From: Cristatella mucedo
Taxonomy: Eukaryota > Bryozoa > Phylactolaemata > Cristatellidae
Length of the DNA stretch: 64,000 nucleotides
Assembly (NCBI GenBank): GCA_009760855.2
Contig: WPIO01000050.1
Coordinates: 1,306,001-1,370,000 of the forward strand
Direction of reading: 5' to 3'
The notes under the pieces were generated by a model. The model made no database searches and had not been told where the DNA came from. It saw only the letters and a program-made list of their open reading frames with translations. A program made the position numbers and the translations under genes. Below, one piece after another: positions 10,905 to 50,446 of the stretch; positions within the stretch are counted from its first letter, which is position 1; every line of letters starts with the position of its first letter.

Positions 10905-12010
10905 CATGTAATGAAATGTAATGTATCTCCGTCAGAAACTCCACAAAGTAATAAAAACTATCCGGGTGCTACGCAGGAGAGTTTTGTATAGCGCACTCAC
11001 AGCCTAAGCGTCTTTCGGTACGCATTCTGTAGCCCACAGATTTCGTCTCACGCAACTAAGAGAAAGTGGTAAGCATTGCAGTCAGGAGAGCAGTTGAGGT
11101 AGCGAGTGGCATGGAAGTAGCAGCTCAGGACCACTGAAAAAAATTAGCACTAGTCGGCAGCAGGAGTGAGTTGTTGCGTAAGAATTATGAAAGCGAGTTC
11201 CAGTCTAGGACCTCTAGAGCTGAAGCTTCGGTCGCTAAGTCTTAAAGCATAAGAATAGAACAGCTAATTCATTTTCCATACCGGAGCTGAGAGCACAAGG
11301 AGGTTGAAACAGGTGCAGCAGCTCTGCTAGGTATGGGGAGCCAAGCCGTGGTGGGCCTTGTGGGTCAGCGTAAGAACTTTACTCTGCATCCGTTGCTCAA
11401 CCGGCAGCCATCCTAGTTCTTTAAGAAAAGGAGACAAGTGGTCAAACCTCTGGGACTTGAAAAATAGCCTTGCAGCCATATTCATAGCCAGCTGCAGTAG
11501 CCTAGTTGCCTTCTTTGGTAGCCGAGCCAAAAGTGAATTCCAATAATCAAGCCAAGACAGAACTAAAGAGCTAGTTAATTTTTTTTGCAAGCCATCGTGG
11601 AAGACATATCCTAATCTTAGAAAGGAATCAGACGTGGTGGCTAGTTGTAGAAGCAGTCATCAGAATGCTTTTAAAATTTCGACAGCTGTCAAAAACTAAA
11701 CTTAAATTTAAAGCACGCGATGATGGTCAAGCAAAAGCATCACCTATTAGAAGAGCGAAGCCTTCCAGTGCAGCTACAAGCTTAGGGTATCCTATGAGCA
11801 GCAGTTCAGTTTTATCGTCGTTTAGTTTCAAGAAGTTTTCCGACATCCAGGATCGAATGTCGACAGGGCAAGCATTAAGTTTATTAGTTGCTGCAGCAAA
11901 TTCCGACGGTTTGAATGACCAATACAACTGAGTATCGGCAGCATAAAAGCGATATGCTATTCGATGGGTCTTGGTCATTTTCCCAGACAGTTCCGCTCGG
12001 TCCACGGGTA
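10905..12010 (-). mobile_element. LINE-B, 5'-truncated copy
   Basis: The minus strand encodes the C-terminal half of a CR1/L2-group reverse transcriptase: ADTQLYWSFKPSEFAAAT around 11900, SWMSENFLKLNDDKTELLLIG around 11800, then LVLSWLDYWNSLLARLPKKA around 11530 and the post-RT region LGWLPVEQRMQSKVLTLTHKA. The 3' end carries LINE-B tail phrases and ends in repeats of the pentamer acatt (seen reversed at 10905-10930). Frames are broken. Confidence 0.85.
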
Positions 12011-12294
12011 CTCATGCCACAGCCGTCCCATCCCAGCCAACCAAACCTAGCCTGGGTACAAACTTGTCTCTTTTGTTACGCGTTCGCTTTGCGGGCTGTG
12101 CATGCTTCAGTGAATTCAGCGAACCTGTGCATGCTTTAGGAAATGCTACTAGCCACAGGTCTTATTAGCCGGCGGCCATGAGTGTCTCTCCGTTCACTCT
12201 CTGCCCAAGCGTACAGCTCGTTGGTCTCGTCGCATGCTTGCATGCACTGAGCACTAAGCCCTGGGTATCCGATTTTCTCGCAGCGAGTTGTAAA

Positions 12295-12455
12295 CTGTAC
12301 AATCGGGATATAGATTATATTTATATTTCGGTATAACTTTAAACTTTATTTAGTTAAATATATAGTTATTATATATAGTTTAATATATTAATATATTATA
12401 TAAATATATTAAATAAATAGTTATTATTTATATTTAAAGTTATAGGCACCGGGAT
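12295..12455. repeat. AT-rich foldback region
   Basis: Very AT-rich. The ends are partly inverted: tataactttaaa on the left pairs with tttaaagttata on the right, and the phrase cgggatatag occurs at both margins in direct orientation. The middle is made of att/ata repeats. Confidence 0.55.
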
Positions 12456-12827
12456 ATAGATAAAAATATCCTAAACAAAACTAAACTGATGCTAAACCAA
12501 CGACCATATTGCTATTAACTTGCTCCCGATCGACATCGCCACATTCCTGGCTTTACGATATGAAAAAGAAGCTAGAACCGCAGATCCTAAGAACGCATCG
12601 CAGCGTCCGCTTCGTCCACGCCCCTTCGTCCCTGGCCTGCTTGTGCCAGCCGTGCATCTGACTACTGGCGAGTTTACATGCTTACTTTTAAGCGAACTTA
12701 AATTGCGTAGAAAGAGATGCCGTTCTCTTTAGGCCCCTGCACAAGAATCATTATTATTACATCAATAAAAACGCGTGTCGATAATTGCACGATAGCACTC
12801 TCTCGGATAGATTCTACGCGGAGATAG
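12456..12827. other. No recognised feature
   Basis: A 70-residue plus frame at 12520-12732 matches nothing I know. No splice context was found. Confidence 0.3.
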
Positions 12828-12960
12828 TTCTACGGCGGCTCACTGTTTAATTTGCACGCCCTAACTAAGGTCTGGCTGAGGTCGTGGGCTCTAGTCCCGC
12901 GGCAAATGTGAAGCGCCTGAATGGAGATTTAGGTCCTCTTATGGTGCTATTCAAATGAAT
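12828..12960 (+). mobile_element. SINE-1
   Basis: It carries the SINE-1 body: ctaactaaggtctggctgaggtcgt then a degenerate B box, then gtgaagcgcctgaatggagat and the tail gtgctattcaaatgaat. It is related to the well-preserved copy at 61205-61350. Confidence 0.7.
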
Positions 12961-13084
12961 CATATTTAAATCACTTAGTGTCAACTGGCGCGTAGAGATC
13001 ATCCAGGTGCATACTACGCGGGACCTATTTGCCACCGTAGCGGCAAATGAGGCTTTCTAAATCAGGATGACCTTTGCCCAGGAG

Positions 13085-13200
13085 TAAAGGTGCTCGCTCT
13101 TCACAATCCAGGCCGATGATTCGACTACTGCAGTAGGCGATCCTTTATTGCATACTGCAAGAAGTGGTGATCACCATTAACGCTCTCCTGCCCTATACAT
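13085..13200 (+). mobile_element. SINE-2 (partial, diverged)
   Basis: It retains the phrase taggcgatcctttattgc and aagaagtggtgatcaccatta of SINE-2. The tRNA-like head is poorly preserved. Confidence 0.55.
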
Positions 13201-13379
13201 GTGATGCAGTTAGATAAGCTAAAAGTCATTTAAATCGGATCTATAGCACGCAGAGTCTCAGGGATGAAAGCTTGTTTTTTTCGCTGCACAACCAGGGCGG
13301 AGCTCTGGCTCGCTTCTAGCGAGAAATGAAAGGGCTCCTCACTGTCTCTCTTTTCTCTCGGGAAAACCCGAGGTCATTG

Positions 13380-14640
13380 GTTAGCTAGCGTCTTCGACGA
13401 CAGACGCTTTTGCTCGGCTAGTGCAGCCTCTTCGTAGTCGCTCGCCACTTCTGCAGAGCGACGCCCTTGCCGTCGCCCTGGACGCCGACCCGGACGCCTG
13501 ACCGCGCTGCGACCGCTGCTCGCCAGCACCGCCTCTTCGTGGCCACAGCTGCACTTCCCGCTGCGACATCTTAACTACGCGCGGCGGCGGCCGTCGAGCT
13601 CGGGCGTCGAGGCCGATTCTCCCGCACTAGGGAGATCGCCCTCCTCGATCGTCCATCTTTGAATACCGCCCTTCAACGCCTTCACCGCCTTCACCGCGGC
13701 GCCGCCCGCGACCGAGGAGCGCCAGCCGGAGCAGGGCAGAGCAGGAGGGGCGACGGCTCGCTTCGTATGCGACGTACCTCGACGTACGGCGGCGCGGCAC
13801 CGTGTACCCTCGCCAACCGACCGGCGGCGGGGCTCGATCCGCCGCCGCAGTGCGCCCGTACTCTGCCAGCGCCCCGCACGTCCGCCACTCGGCGGCTTCT
13901 TGCATTTCGGGGAGGCCAGCTATGCAAAATCGACGCGAGGAGCTGCGTGCGCACGCAGAGCTGCTGCTGCTGCTGAGTTCTGCGGGCGGCCACTAGAGCA
14001 GCAGCCAGCGAACGCAGGCGGCGGCAGCGGCGGCGGCAGCGGCGGCGCTCGCTCGTCACCCCAATCGCTCGCCAATCAATTCGTTGCAGCAATAACCTTT
14101 GGAGTCTCTCGGCGCGAAATGAGTATGCATTTCATGTTGCGAACGCCGCCGAAACAACCGAATTTGACGATCCAATCAATTCGACCAATTCTATCGATTC
14201 GGCTGAGCTGAGCTACGGAAGGTCGCTAGCGGCGGTCGCTAGCGGCTGATCGGCGGACTATGAGCAAATCTTCTGGCGACTAGCGAGCGAATCGAGGGAA
14301 TTTTTTGAGACGCAACACCGCGTCCCGACTAGCTCCACAAAGAAGTGCTGCCGAAATCGCTGTGCTGTAGTCGCTGGCGGCAGCCTCTGCAAGGCGATGG
14401 AACAGCTCCCGACCTGGTCGGTCGGTCCTTCGGCTATACGGCGGCCGACCGCTGGAGCGCATCAGGAGATCCGCGGCCGCACAAAGTAGAGCTACAATAG
14501 ATAGCGAAACTGGCGTCGAGCTTCTAGAGCTGCCACTTTAGATGCCGACCGCAGCTCGAGAGGCGTCTCGCCTGCGTAGGCGACGACTTCGACAGAAGGC
14601 GGCGAGCGAATCATTAGTCAGGGCTGCGTGGCAGGCTTAT
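13380..14640. promoter_or_regulatory. CpG-dense block, possible promoter region
   Basis: A 1.2-kb GC- and CpG-rich block with short CTG and GGC runs near 13960-14045. Many overlapping frames exist on both strands, all rich in Arg, Ala and Gly. None has a recognisable motif. It is described as a probable island and no gene is called. Confidence 0.4.
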
Positions 14641-14649
14641 GAAGCATAC

Positions 14650-15445
14650 TAGCATACTGACAGCACTTGTCTCTATTGGACGACTCAGACGAGTGGTTGG
14701 CATGATAAGAAGCCTGATTAGGTAGGAAGCAGTTCGGAATGATACCATCAAGGAAGTGAATGAAAGGGCCTAAGAGTGAGAGACAAGACTTCGAAAGCGG
14801 CTCGCTGCTTGACAGGGGATGCTGGTGCAGGCCGGTGAGAAGTGGTTCGACGCTCTCGACAGACAGCCTAGGCTGCAGAGCTTTGCACCTATCGTAAATT
14901 TACTGTCGTATCTTACTGGCAGGAAGACGTGCAAGTAGTGAGTTACAGGAGACTGGCGCTGGGCTGCCACAAATGCACGGACCTCGATGCGCTCGGCCAA
15001 GCGGTATCCTGATCGAAGCAAGCCCGAATTCTTGCAAAAATGCGTAGCTAAAAGTAGCCAGACTTTACAGCAGAGCTGATCGAGTAATTTAGTAAAAGGT
15101 TAATCGGGAACAAGTCGACCAGATTGCATGCGGCTGCTACCCTAGACATGCTCGAAGAGCCTATTTTTAGGGTTAGGCTTTCCTATTTCTGAGTAACACT
15201 AGGTTTGCACACGGATGACACTGAGGACCCGGCCAACTCGGCTAGACTAGAGCCGTCAAAGCCATAAAGCCATAAAACATGTGAGGAACGGATGTCGCTT
15301 TTAGCTATTTTTTTTAAAGTGACATCGAGACAGTGGACGTCAGTCGGCTGCGAGTCCTAGGCTTTGTGAGCATACAAACTAAAGGCACTAGCCTGATTGG
15401 GGAGTAGTTCTGATAGATAGGCTGTGAGTATGAAAGAGCAGCCAT
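14650..15445 (-). mobile_element. LINE-A-like fragment, GC-shifted
   Basis: The minus strand keeps LINE-A phrases: near 15350-15430 a translation SQPIYQNYSPIRLVPLVCML then KPRTRSRLTS, matching the post-RT end of other LINE-A copies, and near 14780-14960 the region facing the bases gtgagagacaagacttcgaag. It is more diverged and more GC-rich than other copies. Its 15270-15440 part is a near copy, inverted, of 19840-20010. Confidence 0.6.
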
Positions 15446-16289
15446 AAAACAGCCATAAAACGGGAAAAGAAATATGAGACTAAAAATAAGACTAGTCCGG
15501 GAAGACCAGTGCTCGCTACTCGAATAATCTTGCATTACACTCTTCACAGCTTCGACTGCGTTTGCTTACAAACTAAGCAGCGCTAACCAGGCAAGAGCTG
15601 AATAAAAAGTCGATCGGACAACTCGAGCGCGAGGAGCCGCTCTCGAAGCTGCAATTTCGAGAGCGGCTCCTCACCGGCCGGCCGAGCGATCTGCAGAAAT
15701 ACGGATTCGTCAGCGAGCTTTTCGCGGACTTTGTGCAAAGTTAGCAGCTCTAACGGGGCCGCTGCCTCAGGCAGCGCTACGGTCGTACGCTGCCTGCGGC
15801 CACTTACCGAAAAGGCAAGAGTCGCACAGAGAAGAAGAGTTCCTGAGGCACCCGCTGAGGATGAGCCGCCTGTGGCCACAGCTCGGCTTCGTCTTGTCGA
15901 CGTGTGACTGCGAAACGAGACGACAGCGAAAACTCAGCACCTGTCCGTCCGGACATGAAGAAGGAAGCAGATGGAAGCGGGAAGGAAGTGCTCATCGGCA
16001 GCGGCAGCTGGGGTGGGGTGCAGGCCACGCTCGCTTACGAGCCGAGCCGGAGACGCAAGGGCTGTGAGCGGCGTGGCTGGCAGCGAACTCTCGCCGAGCG
16101 AGCGTGCACGCGTTGAGAGCAGCAGCATCGAGTCGCACGCAAGCAAGATGGATCGGCCCACGGTCGGCTACCGGCAGCACGTGCTGGGGAGCAGACGGAA
16201 CAGGTATCGTCCAGCAAAACGTCCAAACCGAACCTCTCGACTGCCCGCTTTGAGCGAGGCACGTAAAACCGGATGCAAACGATGCGCTT
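15446..16289. other. GC-rich spacer with a hairpin
   Basis: No recognised gene. The open frames on both strands (for example 15583-15879 minus, 15971-16378 plus) overlap and show no known motif. A perfect hairpin lies at 15631-15672. Confidence 0.35.
15631..15672. repeat. Perfect 17-bp inverted repeat, 8-nt loop
   Basis: The left arm gaggagccgctctcgaa (15631-15647) is the exact reverse complement of 15656-15672. GC-rich and stable. No bacterial terminator logic applies in this genome, and the role is unknown. Confidence 0.9.

Positions 16290-16345
<56 letters not shown>
16290..16345. repeat. (CT)n microsatellite
   Basis: About 27 CT units without interruption. Confidence 0.97.
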
Positions 16346-16347
<2 letters not shown>

Positions 16348-17040
16348 CGACGATGCGTTCGCTCGAGGGCGAATGTAAATGCTGCCTATTCATAGGCGAA
16401 CTCGGGACAACGAGCTCAGTTTCAAAATTCAACCGAGATGCCTGACTACTCTTTAAGTGATCCGAACTAAACAACTCAGCAATAAAATCGAATAACAATA
16501 GCAGCTGTAGGTTTCTATGACTAGCGCCCCAAGAGCATAACGTCTTTATCCTGGCGCTTTACGACTTGTTCGGTCGTGTAATTTCGGATTTACAGGACCA
16601 AGGCAGTATAGAAATATAAATATAGAAAATAGAAAACCACTTCGATAACAATAACAGTAGCAAACAAAAAAAGAACAAAATAACAAAAGAATTTCGATCC
16701 ACTTTGCGTCACACACGTATCGAGTTGAAAAGAGTCCGATTGAAACGCATTCGGCGAGTGATAGCTCCTACGATAGCTGCGATTTCGCACGTCAGACGAA
16801 CAGCAGCCGACCCTGCGGCTCTAGGTGAATAGACGCCCAGGGAAATCGCTCCTGGATGTCACTGTTGTACGCTATTTCAGGGGAGGGCAACCATTACCAA
16901 GAGTAAGCAGCTACAAAAAGACGTAGCCTCATTTACGAGCGATGACAAATTGATCAGACCACTGGCCAAGTGAAGCCACTCATTGGGACATCGTTCACAC
17001 TGCCGTCTCGTCTTGGCCTCACCGACGGAAGTCGCACCAA
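16346..17040. other. No recognised feature
   Basis: Mixed-composition sequence downstream of the hexosaminidase stop. I see no gene and no clear repeat copy. Confidence 0.35.
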
Positions 17041-17275
17041 CGGTTCAGGGAAAAATACTGCTGAGCTCTAGATTCAAACCTAGTCCTCGGGTCTAGAAAT
17101 CCCGATAGGGGTGTTGATGGTTTTAATAGTAAGTAATAGGCTCAATTGAGATTTAAATCTAGTACTCGAGTCTCGAAATCCAGATGTGGGTAAGAATAAT
17201 ACTAAAAATTAAAAGACAGTTGAATAGCGATCTAAGAGAACTGAATCTCTTTCTCGGCACTTTCCAATCTGGAAA
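17041..17275 (-). mobile_element. Degenerate SINE/LINE tail fragments
   Basis: The stretch 17215-17270 resembles the LINE-A/SINE-1 terminal block in minus orientation (agcgatctaagagaactgaa then tctttctcggcac). Just left, 17065-17130 and 17140-17205 look like two diverged tandem copies of one block. The location is shortly downstream of the hexosaminidase stop, so it may be in its 3' UTR or flank. Confidence 0.45.
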
Positions 17276-17539
17276 TAAAGCAAGCCAATTGGTTAATGGT
17301 GGCACACACAGAGTCAGGACAGATACGATCGCATTTTCGGCACACAGCACCCGCACAGCATTCAGTAGCAGCATTCGACGGCCGGCTAGCACGCCCGAAT
17401 GCAGCAACGATCAACAGGCGTTTGTCCAGCCGTGACCACCTCTTCCCCCGAGCACGGACTGAGCTCATGGCAAGACGTGCACCACCTGGCGGCTACTGTG
17501 GTGGCGGCCAGACGAGACTTTCGAGCAGTGGCTAGTGTC

Positions 17540-45525
<27,986 letters not shown>

Positions 45526-45920
45526 GCTTGGCGGAAGCGCGCGCACCTCCAGCCGGCGTGCACAAGCTCTGAGCGACTGATCACGATCGAGGCCTTCGTC
45601 GCCGCCGCCGCCGCCGCCGCCGCCAGGGAAAATCGATGGCAGCGACCCAATCTCTGAGTCACTGAAGTCGGCAAGCAGGAGAAAGGCAGGCAAGAGATAG
45701 GCAAAGCTGACACTCGGGCGGCGGCGGCGGCGGCGAGAGCGCTCGGACCGAAGCTGCCGCCGAGGGGCTCTCAGGCAAATGAGAAGCCATAAAAAAACCG
45801 TTCGCAGTAACCTGTGCCGCGCCGCCCACTGGGCCGGCTTCGCTCAGACTGGTAGCTAGGGAGGTAGCACGATAGGAGGCACCGATCGACAAGGATGTGA
45901 GCAGCAGCAGCAGCAGCTAG
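45526..45920 (-). promoter_or_regulatory. Probable hexosaminidase 5' leader and promoter region
   Basis: The region upstream of the start codon is GC- and CpG-rich, unlike the flanks. It has two GCC-type triplet runs, at 45597-45624 and 45717-45735. No TATA box is evident. The transcription start cannot be fixed from sequence. An in-frame ATG at 45693 lies inside. Confidence 0.55.
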
Positions 45921-45984
45921 CCACTTTTGAGAGGGGGGGGGCAGAGACGGCTCAAAACTGTTGCAGTTAATAGGAAACACGTCC

Positions 45985-47343
45985 TCCTTGAATACCTCTC
46001 ATCATGCCTGGGCATGATTGGCACTGCATTGGAATGATTCAGGTCCTGTATCTCAGAGGGAGACAGCTGTATATTGATGTGAATGGACAAAGATCATCCG
46101 ATGAACCCCTGAAATATGGGGTACTTCAGAGCTCTGTGCTTGGTCCCGTTCCTTTCACTGCCTACACTCTCCCTCTTGGCTTTCACTTCTATGCGAATGA
46201 CACTCAGTTGTACCTTTGCTTTGATCTCTTTCAGCCTTCGAGCACCTCAAATTCTATCAACTCCCTTGCTGCATGTATTGATGACATCTGCACATGGATG
46301 GCAGCAAATAGTCTTAAATTGAATGATTATCAAACCAACTAGTTATGGGCACACCAAGTGTGGTTCAGAAATTAGAAAGGTTGGCACTCTAAATTGGCTC
46401 TGTCAGCATATCTCCTGTTGAATCTGCACGAAATCTGGGTGTCGTGGTCCAAAGTTACCTTTCATTACACGACCATTCCATAATCAAGTCTGCCTACTTT
46501 CAGCTACTTAACATTGCTAAAATTCGGGTTTGTTTAGACAGGGATGCCACATCTAAATTGGTCTATGTACTTGTGACATCCCATCTTGACTTCTGTAACT
46601 CACTGCTTGCTTGTCTACCGGCATGTGCACTCAGGCGCTTACAGTGTGTGCAAAACTCTGCAACTAGGCTTATCTGTCGTGAGCGGCGCATTTGCCACAT
46701 TACAGCACTTCTTGCCGACTTGCAATGGCTTCCCATAAGGTAGCGTTTTGACTTCAAGGTTCTGTCAATGACTTTTAGGTTCATTCATGCCTATGCTTGA
46801 CCTCTTTGCTGACGTGGTGTGCAGTCGCACCACCCACTCCTCAGTACTAAAAGTTCTCCAAGTCATCTCACTGCCCCTCGTACTAAATTTAAATCTCTTA
46901 GCAATCGAACCATCAGCTCGCATGCTTCATAAGTCTGGAAATTTCTTCCGGCTATGGTTACCATCTCCAATGACTTTGCATCTGTTAAGCTTCATCTAAA
47001 GATGCATCTGCACCGGTCAGCCTTCTTATGACCACAGGAAATTTGTCTGGTTTTTCCGGGCGTGCTTTGTGTTTGCACCTGTGCATGATTCAGCACGTAT
47101 TACAAACCTGAGGTGGCCTTGACTGTCTTCGAGAGTGCTTTAGCATGTGTTTGCTTAGTATGATACTTGATTGTTTTTAGTTGCTTGACACCGGGCATTG
47201 CACTAATGCTTGAAAAAAGATATGTTTGCATTAAGTTGTTAAGCGCTTGGATAGAGATAAGAGAAAGTTGATAAGAGAAGCTCTCCTATGGCGCTATACA
47301 AACGACATATCATTTTTATTATTATTTTTATTATTATTATTAT
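45985..47343 (+). mobile_element. LINE-A-group fragment with a variant 3' end
   Basis: Plus-strand RT from the LSSCLGMIGT region through the GVLQSSVLGPVPF box (46120) and a degenerate FYANDTQLY (46195) to LDFCNSLLACLPACALRRLQ (46600). After a stop the post-RT end follows. The 3' UTR (46800-47230) differs from the usual LINE-A UTR, but the end again has a gcgctatacaaacg block and an (ATT)n tail. It may be a sister subfamily. Confidence 0.8.
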
Positions 47344-48069
47344 CCAAGCCTGCCGAAAGCACTCAATCCCAAAGCCCTATGGAAAGAGTTTTGAGTCAGA
47401 TCTGATGAGAAGTTTTAAGACCTCAGAAACTGAAAAACTGCTGCAAGGTAAAGCACTCGACAGGGTGGCATGGTTGTGCAGGGTTGAGCACTTTACCTAT
47501 GCTGTAAAGGAAACATAACCAGATGATTAGTGGTAACATTTGCAATGTCATCTCAAGCATAACATTGTTAGATGTGACATGCACAGGGTCGACATATAGA
47601 TGTGGTTAGCAGCAGCATGCACAGCATCAGCACGCATAAGCACAAAAAGGACGAATCACGTGAACCCATTTAATGCTGTCCATAAATGCCCTCTTAACTC
47701 CTTTTTGAAATGATGCTTAGCCTGGTGGGGAAGTAAATCTGATAGGTAGACTGGAGCCAAAGAATGAAGGGATCTAAAAGTGAGTGACAGACCGTTGAAG
47801 TCGATTGCTGCTTGACAGGGAGCCACTGAAGGTCGGCGAGAAGTGATGTGATGTGGCAACTGTGCCGCTCACGACAAACAAGCCTAGCTGCAGAGTTTTT
47901 CACCAACTGTAAGTGATTGATTGCACCGGCCGGTAGACCAGCAAGCAATGAGTTACAGAAGTCGAGACGGGTTGTCATAAATGCATGGACTAAGTTAGTT
48001 GTGGTCTCTCTGTCTAAGCAAGCCCAATTTTAGCATGTTATGTAGCTGAAAGTAAGCAGACATGACTGG

Positions 48070-48220
48070 AACTGGTTTGGACCAGCGGTTAAGGTGCTCG
48101 CCTCGACCAAGGCCTAGCCGAGGTCGTGGGCTCGAGCCCTCTGGCATATGTGAAGCACCAGAGATTAAGTTTTCTTAGGGCGCTACATAAATGAATTACA
48201 TTATTATTATTATTATTAAC
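48070..48220 (+). mobile_element. SINE-1 nested in LINE-A
   Basis: Head ggtttggaccagcggttaag, B-box place gggctcgagcc, tail with gcgctacataaatgaattac and (ATT)n. It lies opposite to the host LINE. Confidence 0.9.
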
Positions 48221-48904
48221 TTATGTATTCGTCTAGTCAAAGATCACTATGAAATAGGACATCTATATTTTGAGCAGATTTAACAAAAGATATGCCGCCA
48301 AGGCCGACCTTGGGCAGTGGGTTTCCAAATTTCTGAATCACACTTGCTTGCCTACAAGTAGTAAGTTGGTTTTTATTATCATTCAATTTAAGAAATTTTG
48401 CTGCTATCCATGTGAGGGTGTCATCAATACAGGCAGTGAGGGAATTTTGGAGAATTTGACGAGCTGGGCTGAGATAGGACTTACACCATTGAAGTGAAGT
48501 GCCAGTGATGCCAACGTGAGATGAGAGGTGCTCGAGAAGAACTTGGTGATCGAGAGTATCAAAAGCTGCCGAAAGATCGAGCAAGACAAGAAGAGAGATT
48601 CTACCAGAGTCTGCATTCCTAAGAAGGTTGTTATGTACCAGAAGCAAGGCTGACTCTTGCAGAGTGATTAGCTCTCAAGCCAGATAGGAACTTACTAGCT
48701 AGGTGCGACATTTCAATGTACGATTTAAACTGGTCTGCCACAGCTTGTTCTAACGTCTTTTATAGGAATCGTTGCAGGGAAACTGGGCAGAAGTTGCTCG
48801 GGTTCTCTTAGTCTAGCATTGCTTTCTTGAGCAGTGGCCTGACTAAAGCCTTTTTGAAAGGTACTGAGACATGACCTGAGGCTAATGACATATGTACGAT
48901 GTTA

Positions 48905-49091
48905 GCCGTGATGGCACACTAGGTAAGGTGGCTGCTTTCACGACCTCGATCCCGTGGTCATGGGTTCAATTCCAGCAGTGGGCGATCCTTTATCGCCATT
49001 GCAAGCAGTGGTGATGGCCGTAAAGGCTCTTCTGTCGCTATACAAAAAGAGACTGTTTAATCAGCTCGGATTTATTTATTTATTTATTTTG
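48905..49091 (+). mobile_element. SINE-2 nested in LINE-A
   Basis: A box region ggcacactaggtaaggtggc, B box gggttcaattcc, body, tail gtcgctatacaaaaagag and (TTTA)n. The pentamer tgtta flanks it on both sides (48900 and 49092), a likely target-site duplication. Confidence 0.92.
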
Positions 49092-49394
49092 TGTTACTTA
49101 TGCATGGCAGCAGCAGATCCATCCATTGTAGAAGCAAGACATATATATAGCATCTAGAGGTCTAGTTGACTTCTTTAATTAGGATATGAACTTCAGGATG
49201 AGGTCACTCGTGGTTTTCTTGAATGTAGACCTTAAGGTGCTGCACAGAATTGAGGGGTATGAGCCCAGACGGGATGCTGCAAACTTAAGGATGGACTCTT
49301 TGATCTTGTCTACTTTGCTGACAAAGCTAGAGAAGCGATCAGCTAGAACATCACAGTGATCACTAGGTAAGAAGCTAACCTGGGAGCGGTTAAG

Positions 49395-49805
49395 TATAAT
49401 AAATTATACAATAATAATAATAATAATACATTTGATAAAGCCGTAATGGCACACTAGGTAAGGCGGTTGCTTTCAACGACCACGGTCCCAAGGTCGTGGG
49501 TTCGAATCCTTCGGTGGGCGATCCTTCATTGCCGGTGCAAGCAGATGTGATAGTCGTAAAGACTCTCTCTAACAAAACAGGCTATTGAATCAGCTAGTAT
49601 TTATTACTTATTTATTTAAAGCACCCTCAGATAACTCACTCGTTCTAGATCCTTTGCAGTTGCTGCAAAGGATGCACGATCGAATGGTTTGTGGTAGCAT
49701 GCTCAATGAGCAACACGAATAACATGGTTAGGGGTGACATGCACACGGTCAGCATGCAAGTATGGTTAGTGACAGCATGCACAATGTCAGCACGCATAAG
49801 CTCGT
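49395..49805 (-). mobile_element. LINE-A 3' tail nested in LINE-A
   Basis: Starts with (AAT)n and acatttgataaag, is broken by a SINE-2, resumes with gcaccctcagataactcac and the 3' UTR, and stops near 49805 where the outer LINE linker continues. Confidence 0.85.
49441..49616 (+). mobile_element. SINE-2 nested in the nested LINE-A tail
   Basis: Clean copy with B box gggttcgaatcc and (TTTA)n end. Flanked by taaag at 49436-49440 and 49617-49621, consistent with target-site duplication. Confidence 0.93.
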
Positions 49806-50265
49806 GTGGTTGATCGTAGACATCAGCGTTTTTAGATAGTGCTCTGGTGATTCAACAATGTTTTTATTGAAGTTAGACTTACTCTGCTATGATTGATTTT
49901 GTACGATCTACAGTGGTCTTACTATGCCTGACGACGGACAGTTAGTACTGATCTTTTGTATTCTTCAAGCTTGAGCTTAGTAGACGTAGCTAGTTTAAAG
50001 TATGCGGTAAACCATAAACCGTCCAGGCAAGGGTGCACAGTGTGCTCAATTAGAGGTGCAAACTCGTCGCACATGTCAGTCTATCGTGCTGTAGTATTCT
50101 ACCAATGATGACGGGTCGGTAGGGGGATTGGGCAGCAGGAACGGATAAGATATACTCACGAGGACAGCATCGATGTCAAGGGCCGTGAGGTTTAGTGATT
50201 TACACGTGACTTTAGATGCAGAGGAGGGCACACTTTATAGACTGAGTGAGATCTGCATATGGTGA

Positions 50266-50446
50266 GCAGTGATCGCACACTAGGTAAAGCGGTTGCTTTT
50301 CACGACCTCAGGACCGAGGTCGTGGGTTCGATTCCTGCCGTAGGCAATCCTTTATTGCCACTGCAAGTGGTAGTGGTAGCCGTAAAGGCTCTTCTGTCGC
50401 TATACAAAAGAGGTTGTTTAATCAGCTAGGATTTGTTTATGGGTCA
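50266..50446 (+). mobile_element. SINE-2 nested in LINE-A
   Basis: A and B boxes (cactaggtaaagcggttgc; gggttcgattcc) and tail cgctatacaaaagaggttg. The outer LINE continues as gggtcagataagcagg directly after it, with tatgg on both sides. Confidence 0.92.

Noticed and set aside
15583-16498. Overlapping ORFs on both strands near the hairpin
   Set aside because: Low-complexity Arg/Ser/Leu composition, one frame runs through the CT microsatellite; no homologous motif.
30-17539. Operon-like or defence-system organisation in the left arm
   Set aside because: The arm consists of eukaryotic TE remnants and CpG blocks; no clustered genes of a common system were seen.
48905-49091. tRNA gene (A and B boxes present)
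   Set aside because: No cloverleaf can be closed, and the segment recurs with a common non-tRNA body and tail; it is SINE-2.
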